A stretch of 20,564 bases of DNA from AB-629-J13 sp964496365 (GTDB lineage: Bacteria; Fidelibacterota; Marinisomatia; Marinisomatales; AB-629-J13). The notes beneath the pieces are model-generated. The model had not been told where the DNA came from and searched no databases. It worked only from the letters and a program-made list of their open reading frames with translations. Positions 1 through 6,601 of the stretch are shown piece after piece. Position numbers and translations under genes: made by a program. Location of the stretch: contig CAZBZK010000025.1 of the NCBI GenBank assembly GCA_964496365.1, positions 1-20,564 on the forward strand, in the 5' to 3' direction. The first letter of the stretch is position 1; each line of letters opens with the position of its first letter.

Positions 1-52
1 AATTGCATTTGAACGGATCAAAAGCCCCTTAGATCGCTTGGATATAAATTGA
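1..52 (+). CDS. C-terminal tail of an unidentified upstream gene (partial)
   Basis: An open frame enters from the left edge and ends at the TGA at 50-52. Only 16 residues are visible from position 2, reading IAFERIKSPLDRLDIN. Its stop overlaps the TTG start of rsmA (49-51), which suggests translational coupling within one operon. In many bacteria pdxA lies directly upstream of rsmA, but these residues are too few to identify the product, so pdxA is only a guess from neighbourhood. The reading frame and the overlap are seen directly. Confidence 0.5.
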   Translation, partial: IAFERIKSPLDRLDIN

Positions 53-813
53 ATAAAACAGATCATCCATTTCGAAAAAAGTGGGGACAAAACTTCCTCA
101 CGGACACCAACCTTTTGGATCGGATTGTCCGTACAGTGGAACCGCAAAAGGATGATTCAATTTTGGAAATCGGGCCCGGAGATGGCTCTCTTACTGAAAA
201 GATATTCCCCAATGTGAAAGAAATGGCCGCTATTGAGATTGATCCCCTTCTCATTAAACACCTCTCCATTCGCTCTGATCTAAAGGGTCTTCATATCGTT
301 CATGGTGATGTTCTCCTTCAGGATATTGAAGAGATTCCAATTGCAAATCCCGTCCGCGTGGTTGGGAATATTCCATACAACATTACATCACCCATTATCT
401 TTTGGCTCATAGAACAATTGGATTTCTGGGACGATGCCTTCATCATGATGCAAAAAGAAGTGGCGGATCGGCTCTCTGCAGACGTGGGAACCAAATCCTA
501 CGGACGACTCACAGTAATGGCAGGCGCATATTTGGATATTGAATATTGTTTTACCATTCCACCGGATGTATTCATTCCAAAACCGAAAGTGGATTCTGCT
601 ATCGTGCGATTTACCAAAAAAGAAAATCCAGTTGTTCCCGACGATAAATACATGAAGTTTAACAAATTGGTAACCACTGCATTTTCTCAACGGCGTAAAA
701 TGTTACGCAACACCTTGAAAGGGTGGGACATCCCACAAGACATTCAGGATAAAATTGATTTCACCCGTCGCCCGGAAACAATGTCTGTGTCTGAATTTGC
801 ATCATTAATTTGA
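49..813 (+). CDS. rsmA: 16S rRNA (adenine1518-N6/adenine1519-N6)-dimethyltransferase RsmA (KsgA)
   Basis: RsmA dimethylates two adjacent adenines in the terminal hairpin of 16S rRNA using S-adenosylmethionine, a late step in small-subunit assembly. The 254-residue protein is full length for the family. The GQNFL segment is at 13-17, the SAM-binding ILEIGPGDG at 38-46, the acidic IEID at 62-65, and the catalytic NIPYN at 107-111. The basic QRRKMLRN is at 214-221 and the C-terminal RRPETMSVSEF signature follows at 240-250. The start is TTG; it sits at the expected distance before GQNFL and overlaps the upstream stop by four bases, and no better start is visible. There is no clear ribosome-binding site, consistent with coupling to the upstream gene. 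Six sampled lines suggest about 42% G+C, somewhat above much of the rest; this is weak evidence of anything. Confidence 0.96.
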   Translation: MNKTDHPFRKKWGQNFLTDTNLLDRIVRTVEPQKDDSILEIGPGDGSLTEKIFPNVKEMAAIEIDPLLIKHLSIRSDLKGLHIVHGDVLLQDIEEIPIANPVRVVGNIPYNITSPIIFWLIEQLDFWDDAFIMMQKEVADRLSADVGTKSYGRLTVMAGAYLDIEYCFTIPPDVFIPKPKVDSAIVRFTKKENPVVPDDKYMKFNKLVTTAFSQRRKMLRNTLKGWDIPQDIQDKIDFTRRPETMSVSEFASLI

Positions 814-823
814 ATTGAAATAT

Positions 824-855
824 TTTGTTATTTATTTAAATAATTAGTATATTTA
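824..855 (+). promoter_or_regulatory. Candidate sigma-factor promoter of Bacteroidota type
   Basis: In the 76-base gap before the sigma gene, TTTG (824-827) is followed after 20 bases by TATATTTA (848-855). This resembles the Bacteroidota primary-sigma consensus of TTTG near -33 and TAnnTTTG near -7. The same bases also read as TTGTTA (825-830), a 17-base spacer and TATATT (848-853) in the classical -35/-10 scheme. Transcription would start near 860, leaving a leader of about 30 bases. The region is very A+T-rich, so chance matches are possible. Confidence 0.45.
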
Positions 856-889
856 TAGACTTTTTTAAAATGGGAAATAATATAAATCT

Positions 890-1744
890 ATGGCAAAATT
901 AACCAAAGCAGCAAATGAGTCAAACAGAAGTTTGAGTCGCTATCTCGAAGAAATCGGTAGATATGAACCTCTCCATCCAGATCGGGAAGTGGAATTGGCA
1001 CAGCGGATCAAAAAAAATGATCGACTTGCCTTAAAAGAATTAGTACAGGCAAATTTACGTTTTGTGGTGTCCGTTGCAAAAGATTATCAAGGACAAGGGC
1101 TCCCTTTAACCGATTTGATAAATGAGGGAAATTTAGGTTTGATTAAGGCGGCAGGTCGTTTTGATGAGACTCGTGGGTTTAAATTCATTTCTTATGCAGT
1201 TTGGTGGATTCGTCAATCCATATTACAAGCATTAGCTGAGCATTCCCGAATTGTTCGACTCCCACTCAATCGTGTTGGGACTATTAGTAAAATTACCAAA
1301 ACCGCTCAAAAAATTGAAGCGGAAATTGAACGTACTCCCAACGAAGAAGAATTAGGACGGCAACTTGAAATGACACCTGAAGAAGTATTGGATGCTATGC
1401 GAATTTCAAGACGTCATCAATCTTTAAATGCCCCCTTTCGGGAAGGCGAAAAAAATGCGTTATTGGATGTCATCGAGGACGATAAACAATTATCGCCAGA
1501 CACAAAACTCATGGGCGAATCGTTGAAGGATGAAATCCGTCAGTCTCTGACCACACTTCAAAAACGAGAAAGAGATGTCATTAGAATGTATTTTGGGATT
1601 GATATGGATTATGCATTAACTCTAAATGAAATTGGAGAAGAATTCAGCCTCACTCGTGAAAGAGTCAGGCAAATTAAAGAAAAAGCTATTCGACGTTTAA
1701 GGCATAGATCCCGAAGTAAAATATTAAGAACCTATCTTGGATAA
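890..1744 (+). CDS. rpoD: RNA polymerase primary-type sigma-70 factor (RpoD/SigA)
   Basis: Sigma-70 family factor of 284 residues that directs RNA polymerase to promoters. Region 1.2 spans about 12-45. Region 2 spans 51-121 and holds LPLTDLINEGNLGLIKA and the FISYAVWWIRQSILQAL helix used for -10 recognition and melting. Region 3 covers about 130-205. Region 4 covers 218-284 with the -35-binding helix around SLTRERVRQIKEKAIRRLRH. Region 1.1 and the long non-conserved insert of the E. coli protein are absent, as in Bacteroidota primary sigma factors of about 285-290 residues, which it resembles closely. The start lacks a canonical ribosome-binding site. The gene is followed by rpsU and probably shares its terminator. 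It is most likely the housekeeping factor, although a group 2 paralogue cannot be excluded from this window. Confidence 0.93.
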   Translation: MAKLTKAANESNRSLSRYLEEIGRYEPLHPDREVELAQRIKKNDRLALKELVQANLRFVVSVAKDYQGQGLPLTDLINEGNLGLIKAAGRFDETRGFKFISYAVWWIRQSILQALAEHSRIVRLPLNRVGTISKITKTAQKIEAEIERTPNEEELGRQLEMTPEEVLDAMRISRRHQSLNAPFREGEKNALLDVIEDDKQLSPDTKLMGESLKDEIRQSLTTLQKRERDVIRMYFGIDMDYALTLNEIGEEFSLTRERVRQIKEKAIRRLRHRSRSKILRTYLG

Positions 1745-1749
1745 AGGAG
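1744..1749 (+). promoter_or_regulatory. Strong Shine-Dalgarno sequence of rpsU
   Basis: AAGGAG lies nine bases before the rpsU ATG and shares its first A with the sigma gene's TAA stop. It is the only six-base match to the anti-Shine-Dalgarno sequence in front of any gene in the window. Other starts show at most four or five matching bases or none, so initiation at rpsU may be controlled differently. Confidence 0.8.
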
Positions 1750-1758
1750 AATATTGAC

Positions 1759-1953
1759 ATGATTGAAGTTATCTTAAAAGACGGAGAGCAGATTGAACAT
1801 GCACTGCGTCGATTTAAAAAGAAATGGGAAAGAGCAGGAGTACTAAGAGAATTAAGAAAAAAAGCATTTTATATTAAACCAAGCGATTTTAAACGAGTTG
1901 AGCGTGAAAAAACTATGCGAAGGGTGGCAAGGTTAGCAAGAATTTATCGTTAA
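1759..1953 (+). CDS. rpsU: 30S ribosomal protein bS21
   Basis: A 64-residue basic protein with the bS21 pattern: an N-terminal strand (IEVILKDGEQIEHALRRFKK, 2-21), then KKWERAGVLRELRKKAFYIKP, then an Arg/Lys-rich helical tail. bS21 sits on the 30S platform near the 3' end of 16S rRNA and supports initiation. The start is fixed by the AAGGAG at 1744-1749. The gene begins 14 bases after the sigma gene's stop, so the two are surely co-transcribed, and a hairpin terminator follows 20 bases after its stop. E. coli also pairs rpsU with the sigma gene, but in the order rpsU-dnaG-rpoD. Here the order is reversed and dnaG is absent. Confidence 0.95.
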   Translation: MIEVILKDGEQIEHALRRFKKKWERAGVLRELRKKAFYIKPSDFKRVEREKTMRRVARLARIYR

Positions 1954-1973
1954 TGATAATAAAACGTTTATTT

Positions 1974-2005
1974 AAAAAGGCTCGGTGTCTCAACCGAGCC
2001 TTTTT
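1974..2005 (+). terminator. Intrinsic terminator after rpsU
   Basis: A perfect 13-base inverted repeat has arms at 1974-1986 and 1993-2005 and the six-base loop GTCTCA. The G+C-rich core is GGCTCGGT paired with ACCGAGCC, and the descending arm ends in five T residues. This is a textbook rho-independent terminator for the sigma-rpsU unit. Its A-run/T-run flanks make it potentially bidirectional. The next gene starts only 11 bases after it. Confidence 0.92.
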
Positions 2006-2016
2006 AATTTTCGTCT

Positions 2017-3357
2017 ATGATTATTGAAAGTATTTCTGGAGTAAGAGGATTAACCGCCTCCTCTTTTTCTTCAGAAAAAGTGCGGAAATATACCAATGCA
2101 TTTCACCAGCAACAACCTACCGGGGTAATTTTTGTAGGTAGAGATTCTCGGGCGACCGGTGATGAATTACAGGATGTTGTTGTAGAAGAGTTATCCCATT
2201 GTGGTCGGGATGTGTTTTTTTGTGGGATTGTACCAACACCAACGATACAATTTATGGTGGAACAAACTGAAGCAGTAGGAGGCATGGTTATTACTGCAAG
2301 CCACAATCCTGCTGAATGGAACGGGCTTAAATTTATTCGACATGATGGCGTATTTCTACATCAGAATGAATGTGAAACATTATTTAAAACTGCCCATAAT
2401 GATCCCCAAAAATCTCGAGTTACTAAGGGAATGATTTTACCAGACCATAATGCAGTCCAAAAGCATATCATACATCAAACCTGTCTAAGTTGTATTGATT
2501 TAAATTCCATCCGAAATCGGAAATTTAAAGTTGTAATTGATGCCTGTAATGGTGCAGGCTCTACTGCACTACCCGGAATGTTGGAATCCTTAGGATGCGA
2601 AGTCATTCCTCTTCATTGTGATGAAAACAAGCCCTTTCCCAGAGGAACGGAACCATTGCCTGAAAATCTCCAAATTCTTTCGAAATCGGTTTTAGAAAAC
2701 CAAGCAGATGTAGGATTCGCTACCGATCCTGATGCTGACCGTTTAGCCATCGTTTCGGAAATGGGAAAACCATTGGGAGAAGAATATACATTGGTAATTG
2801 CAGCAGAAGGATTTTTAAAATCAAAAGAAAAAATCGGCGACAGATTTGTGGTCAATTTATCCACATCTTTGGCTTTAGAAAAAATGTCTGAATCATATGG
2901 AATGAAAGTGGTTTACAGTCCGGTAGGAGAAGTGAATGTGGTTCAAAAAATGTTGAAAATTGGGGCACAATTTGGGGGTGAAGGAAACGGTGGTATCATC
3001 CTGAAGGAAAGTCATTTAGGCAGAGACTCTCTTACCGGCGTTACATTGGTTTTAAATCGAATGGCACAATCAGAACAGCCACTCAGCCAAATCCACTCCA
3101 ATCTACCTCAATACACCATAATAAAAGACAAAATTGGGATTGAGAACAAACAATTTCCTTTGTTGGTAAAAAAGCTGAAAAACCAATTCAATGATGGCAT
3201 TATTAATAGTGAAGATGGTATTAAATTCACTTGGGAAAATTCATGGATTCATTTCAGAAAATCGAATACCGAACCCATCATAAGAATTTACGCTGAAGCA
3301 AAAACCAACAAAAAAGCAGAAAGTTTAATCCAAAGAGCAAAGGAAGTCATAAAGTAA
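2017..3357 (+). CDS. glmM: Alpha-D-phosphohexomutase, phosphoglucosamine mutase type (possible phosphopentomutase)
   Basis: A 446-residue member of the alpha-D-phosphohexomutase superfamily, which moves a phosphate between C1 and C6 (or C5) of a sugar through a phosphoserine. It begins with the ISGVRG motif (6-11). The phosphoserine loop TASHNP is at 93-98 with S95 as acceptor. The metal loop DPDADR is at 237-242, the sugar loop GGEGNGG at 320-326, and the phosphate-binding RKSNTEP at 414-420. The GEGNGG and SNTEP forms match the archaeal/Bacteroidota GlmM-like subgroup rather than E. coli GlmM. GlmM would supply glucosamine 1-phosphate for peptidoglycan and lipid A. Because its stop abuts deoC with no gap, a role in pentose phosphate isomerisation is also plausible. 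No ribosome-binding site is visible, and the ATG lies just after the rpsU terminator. Confidence 0.85.
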   Translation: MIIESISGVRGLTASSFSSEKVRKYTNAFHQQQPTGVIFVGRDSRATGDELQDVVVEELSHCGRDVFFCGIVPTPTIQFMVEQTEAVGGMVITASHNPAEWNGLKFIRHDGVFLHQNECETLFKTAHNDPQKSRVTKGMILPDHNAVQKHIIHQTCLSCIDLNSIRNRKFKVVIDACNGAGSTALPGMLESLGCEVIPLHCDENKPFPRGTEPLPENLQILSKSVLENQADVGFATDPDADRLAIVSEMGKPLGEEYTLVIAAEGFLKSKEKIGDRFVVNLSTSLALEKMSESYGMKVVYSPVGEVNVVQKMLKIGAQFGGEGNGGIILKESHLGRDSLTGVTLVLNRMAQSEQPLSQIHSNLPQYTIIKDKIGIENKQFPLLVKKLKNQFNDGIINSEDGIKFTWENSWIHFRKSNTEPIIRIYAEAKTNKKAESLIQRAKEVIK

Positions 3358-4257
3358 ATGTCTATAAACCCATCCATGCTTAATAGATCGGTTGACATAG
3401 TCGGCACATCAGAACGAGTCAATCGTTTATTTTCCAGAAGCATCAAAAAGGAGTCAAAGTTGGCTGCTCTTAAAACCGTACTTTCTATGTTAGATTTAAC
3501 AACATTGGAAGGGAAAGATTCTCCGGGAAAAGTAAAACAATTATGTTATAAAGCAGTCCATCTTCACGATAAATTTTTAAACATTCCATCCGTAGCCGCA
3601 GTGTGTGTGTATCCAAATTTAGTGAACGTAGCAAAAGAATCTTTGACCGGAACTTCTATAAAAGTGGCATCAGTAGCAACCGGATTTCCCAGCGGTATGA
3701 GTTCGTTGAAGGAAAAATTAACGGAAGTAAAAAAGGTAATTCAAGATGGTGCAGATGAAGTGGACATGGTTATTTCAAGAGGGGAATTTTTACGAGGAAA
3801 TTATGATTTCGTTTGTGAAGAGATAAGAGGTGTTAAAGAAGCCTGTGGGGAAACACATCTGAAGGTGATTTTGGAGACGGGAGAATTAGAAACGCTGGAA
3901 AATATTCGCAAAGCGAGTTTTATGGCCATGGAATCCGGGGCTGATTTCATTAAAACCAGTACAGGAAAAATGTCTCCTGCTGCGACACCTGTAGTTGTGT
4001 TAACAATGCTGGAAGCCATTCGAGACTATTACAATTACTCCAATAGAAAAGTGGGAATGAAACCCGCAGGAGGTATCAGCACTGCCAAGCAAAGTATTCA
4101 ATATTTGGTCATGGTGAAAGAAACCTTAGGTGAAGAATGGTTAACGCCTGCATGGTTTAGATTTGGTGCCAGTTCATTGGCTAATGATGTGCTCATGCAG
4201 ATTGGCAAACAGGAAAGTAGTTATTATCAATCCATAAATTATTTTTCCATGGATTAA
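3358..4257 (+). CDS. deoC: Deoxyribose-phosphate aldolase
   Basis: DeoC splits 2-deoxy-D-ribose 5-phosphate into glyceraldehyde 3-phosphate and acetaldehyde in deoxynucleoside breakdown. The 299-residue protein has the class I aldolase residues. The Schiff-base lysine K199 is in FIKTSTGK (197-204), the second lysine K235 is in MKPAGG (234-239), and the proton-relay aspartate D136 is in EVDMV. It is longer than the usual bacterial enzyme of 220-260 residues because of an N-terminal extension of about 40, similar in size to eukaryotic DERA. The ATG follows the mutase stop directly (TAAATG), with AAGGAAG 11 bases upstream. It ends with tandem stops TAATAA immediately before the aldehyde dehydrogenase ATG. 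The adjoining ALDH genes fit removal of the acetaldehyde product. Confidence 0.94.
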   Translation: MSINPSMLNRSVDIVGTSERVNRLFSRSIKKESKLAALKTVLSMLDLTTLEGKDSPGKVKQLCYKAVHLHDKFLNIPSVAAVCVYPNLVNVAKESLTGTSIKVASVATGFPSGMSSLKEKLTEVKKVIQDGADEVDMVISRGEFLRGNYDFVCEEIRGVKEACGETHLKVILETGELETLENIRKASFMAMESGADFIKTSTGKMSPAATPVVVLTMLEAIRDYYNYSNRKVGMKPAGGISTAKQSIQYLVMVKETLGEEWLTPAWFRFGASSLANDVLMQIGKQESSYYQSINYFSMD

Positions 4258-4260
4258 TAA

Positions 4261-5727
4261 ATGAACGATAAACACACAAATAATGAAAACATCCGTTGGC
4301 AATACTCTCCAGCACAGGAGAGTACAGACCATATTCATTTGGAAAAACGATACGGTCATTTTATTAATGGAGAATTTACTGATCCAGAATCTGGAAATTA
4401 TTTTGACACCATAAACCCTGCCAATGAAAAAGTCATTGCTGAAGTAGGTCATGCTTCCAGAGAAGATGTGGATAAAGCAGTTAATGCTGCCAGAAAAGCT
4501 TATGAAAAATATTGGTCTGAATTAAATCCTTCTGAAAGGGGAAAATATATTTTCAGAATTGCACGAATCATCTCAGAAAAAGCCCGGGAGTTTGCTGTAA
4601 TTGAATCATTGGATGGAGGAAAACCCATTCGAGAATCTAAAGGTGTAGATATTCCATTAGCCGCAGCACATTTTTTTTATTATGCAGGTTGGGCAGACAA
4701 ACTTCAGTTTGCTTTTCATGGTAGAAAATGTTCATCCTTAGGTGTAGCTGGTCAAATTATACCTTGGAATTTTCCATTGTTGATGGCATCTTGGAAAATT
4801 GCCCCTGCACTCGCCGCTGGAAATACCGTTGTATTGAAACCTGCAGAGACAACTCCACTCACCGCTTTGAAGCTGGCAGAAGTGATACAAGAAGCGGATT
4901 TACCACCGGGAGTAGTGAATATAATTACAGGAGATGGAAAAGCAGGAAAACAGTTGGTACAGCATCCCGGAGTGGATAAAATTGCATTTACTGGCTCAAC
5001 GGTTGTGGGAAAGTTTATTCAAAAAACATTAGCCGGTACCAATGTTAAATACACATTGGAGCTGGGTGGGAAAGCAGCCAATATTATTTTTGAAGATGCC
5101 TCGATCGATCAAGCAGTTGAAGGGATTATTAACAGTATTTTTTTCAATCAAGGACATGTATGTTGTGCTGGGAGTCGATTGTTTGTTCAAGAAAGTATTT
5201 CAAATGAAATCATTGAGAAATTAAAATACCGAATGGAATCTCTTATTTTAGGAGATCCCCTCGATAAAAATACAGATATTGGAGCTATCAATTCAAAAAT
5301 TCAATTGGACAGGATTCGCCAATTTGTAGAATTGGGAATTCAGGAAGGTGGCACAATGTATCAATCATCCTGTTCCATTCCAACGAAAGGATTTTGGCAC
5401 CCTCCAACTATTTTTGCAGATGTGTCCCAATCTCATCGTATTGTACAAGAAGAAATATTTGGTCCGGTTTTGGCTATCCAAACGTTTAGAACTCCAGAGG
5501 AAGTCATTAACAAGGCAAACAATACACCCTATGGACTTTCGGGAGGAGTATGGACAAATAAAGGATCAAAAATATTTAAGATTACCCGGGAAATTCAAGC
5601 AGGTGTTCTATGGGCAAATACCTTCAATAAATTTGATCCATCTTCCCCATTTGGAGGATACAAGGAGAGTGGAATGGGAAGAGAGGGCGGATTGGAAGGG
5701 TTATATCCCTACGTCAATTTGAGTTAA
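4261..5727 (+). CDS. NAD(P)-dependent aldehyde dehydrogenase, ALDH16-like catalytic half
   Basis: Complete catalytic ALDH of 488 residues that oxidises an aldehyde to the acid. The catalytic residues are present: N170 in PWNFP (168-172), K193 in LKPAE (192-196) for coenzyme, E267 in TLELGG, and the nucleophile C301 in GHVCCAGSR. The Rossmann motif FTGSTVVG is at 243-250 and EEIFGPV at 397-403. His299 replaces the usual Gln/Glu two residues before the nucleophile. The C-terminus, from FGGYKESGMGREGG onward, stops soon after in YPYVNLS. Just downstream is a second, non-catalytic ALDH-like gene in the same frame; together they mirror the two-domain ALDH16 proteins. Position after deoC suggests acetaldehyde as substrate, which is inference. 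No ribosome-binding site is visible, and the start is three bases after the deoC TAA. Confidence 0.92.
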   Translation: MNDKHTNNENIRWQYSPAQESTDHIHLEKRYGHFINGEFTDPESGNYFDTINPANEKVIAEVGHASREDVDKAVNAARKAYEKYWSELNPSERGKYIFRIARIISEKAREFAVIESLDGGKPIRESKGVDIPLAAAHFFYYAGWADKLQFAFHGRKCSSLGVAGQIIPWNFPLLMASWKIAPALAAGNTVVLKPAETTPLTALKLAEVIQEADLPPGVVNIITGDGKAGKQLVQHPGVDKIAFTGSTVVGKFIQKTLAGTNVKYTLELGGKAANIIFEDASIDQAVEGIINSIFFNQGHVCCAGSRLFVQESISNEIIEKLKYRMESLILGDPLDKNTDIGAINSKIQLDRIRQFVELGIQEGGTMYQSSCSIPTKGFWHPPTIFADVSQSHRIVQEEIFGPVLAIQTFRTPEEVINKANNTPYGLSGGVWTNKGSKIFKITREIQAGVLWANTFNKFDPSSPFGGYKESGMGREGGLEGLYPYVNLS

Positions 5728-5730
5728 AAT

Positions 5731-6594
5731 ATGGTCCAAAAGTTAAACATTCCTAAAACGAGAAAATTGTATATTGATGGAAAATTTGTTCGCTCCGAGT
5801 CAGAACGAATTATAAAATGGGAAACGTCAGATAAAAAACATACAATCAATATTTCCAGAGCTTCAAGAAAGGATATCAGAGATTCAGTTAATTCTGCCCG
5901 AAAAGCATGGCAGAATTGGAAAAATAGGACAGCCTATAACCGGGGACAAATTTTATATCGAATGGGTGAAATGCTTGACAGTCGGAAAGACCAATTTATT
6001 CAGGAATTACAATTAAGTGGTTTGAACAACCAAAATGCAACATTAGAAGTGGAGAAATCTATTGACCAATGTATTTATTATGCAGGTTGGTCGGATAAAT
6101 TCCAACAAATTTTTGGACGGGTCAATCCGGTTTCAGGGCCTTATTTTAGTTTTACGGTTCCGGAACCTATGGGAGTTGTCACTATTCTTTCTTCAGATTA
6201 TCATCCTCTTTGGAATGCGGTTTCCAATTTATGTTCCGTTATAGTAGCTGGAAATACAACCATCCTTCATTATTCTGAAACAAATCCTCTGACTGCCATT
6301 AGTTTGGCGGAAGTAGTTCATACCTCCGATATTCCTCCCGGGGTTGTGAATATTCTAACCGGATACCGAGATGAATTGCTCTTCCCTTTAGCTACTCACA
6401 TGGATGTAAATGCAATTATTTACTGCGGGGACGACATAGCAGAAATTAAGGAAGTGCAGGAACATTCGTCTCTCAATATAAAACGCTGTATTTTTTTGAA
6501 CGAAAAGGATTTGGATAATACGTTGCATATGGGTCCTTATACAATTCTTCGCACTTTGGAAATGAAAACCACTTGGCATCCTATCGGCGTTTAA
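5731..6594 (+). CDS. Non-catalytic ALDH-like protein resembling the C-terminal domain of ALDH16
   Basis: A 287-residue protein that aligns with the N-terminal and coenzyme-binding part of its upstream neighbour but stops before the region that would carry the catalytic Glu and Cys. Shared landmarks include RKLYIDGKFV (11-20), YYAGWSDK (116-123), and AGNTTIL followed by NPLTAISLAEVV and IPPGVVNILTG (201-211). The functional residues are replaced. PWNFP becomes SDYHP (155-159), so the catalytic Asn is lost. LKPAE becomes LHYSE (179-183), so the coenzyme Lys is lost. FTGST becomes IYCGDD. It is probably a folded structural partner, not an enzyme or a decayed gene, because it keeps an intact frame and an ordered C-terminus (LRTLEMKTTWHPIGV). 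The ATG is in frame with the upstream ALDH, separated by TAA and one AAT codon. Confidence 0.8.
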   Translation: MVQKLNIPKTRKLYIDGKFVRSESERIIKWETSDKKHTINISRASRKDIRDSVNSARKAWQNWKNRTAYNRGQILYRMGEMLDSRKDQFIQELQLSGLNNQNATLEVEKSIDQCIYYAGWSDKFQQIFGRVNPVSGPYFSFTVPEPMGVVTILSSDYHPLWNAVSNLCSVIVAGNTTILHYSETNPLTAISLAEVVHTSDIPPGVVNILTGYRDELLFPLATHMDVNAIIYCGDDIAEIKEVQEHSSLNIKRCIFLNEKDLDNTLHMGPYTILRTLEMKTTWHPIGV

Positions 6595-6601
6595 ACCTTA
6601 T

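Noticed and set aside
5731..6594. Second ALDH-like gene as a plain truncated pseudogene
   Set aside because: The frame is intact, the endpoint and size fit the degenerate C-terminal domain of ALDH16, and base use matches its neighbours; a decayed copy would show frameshifts or stops.
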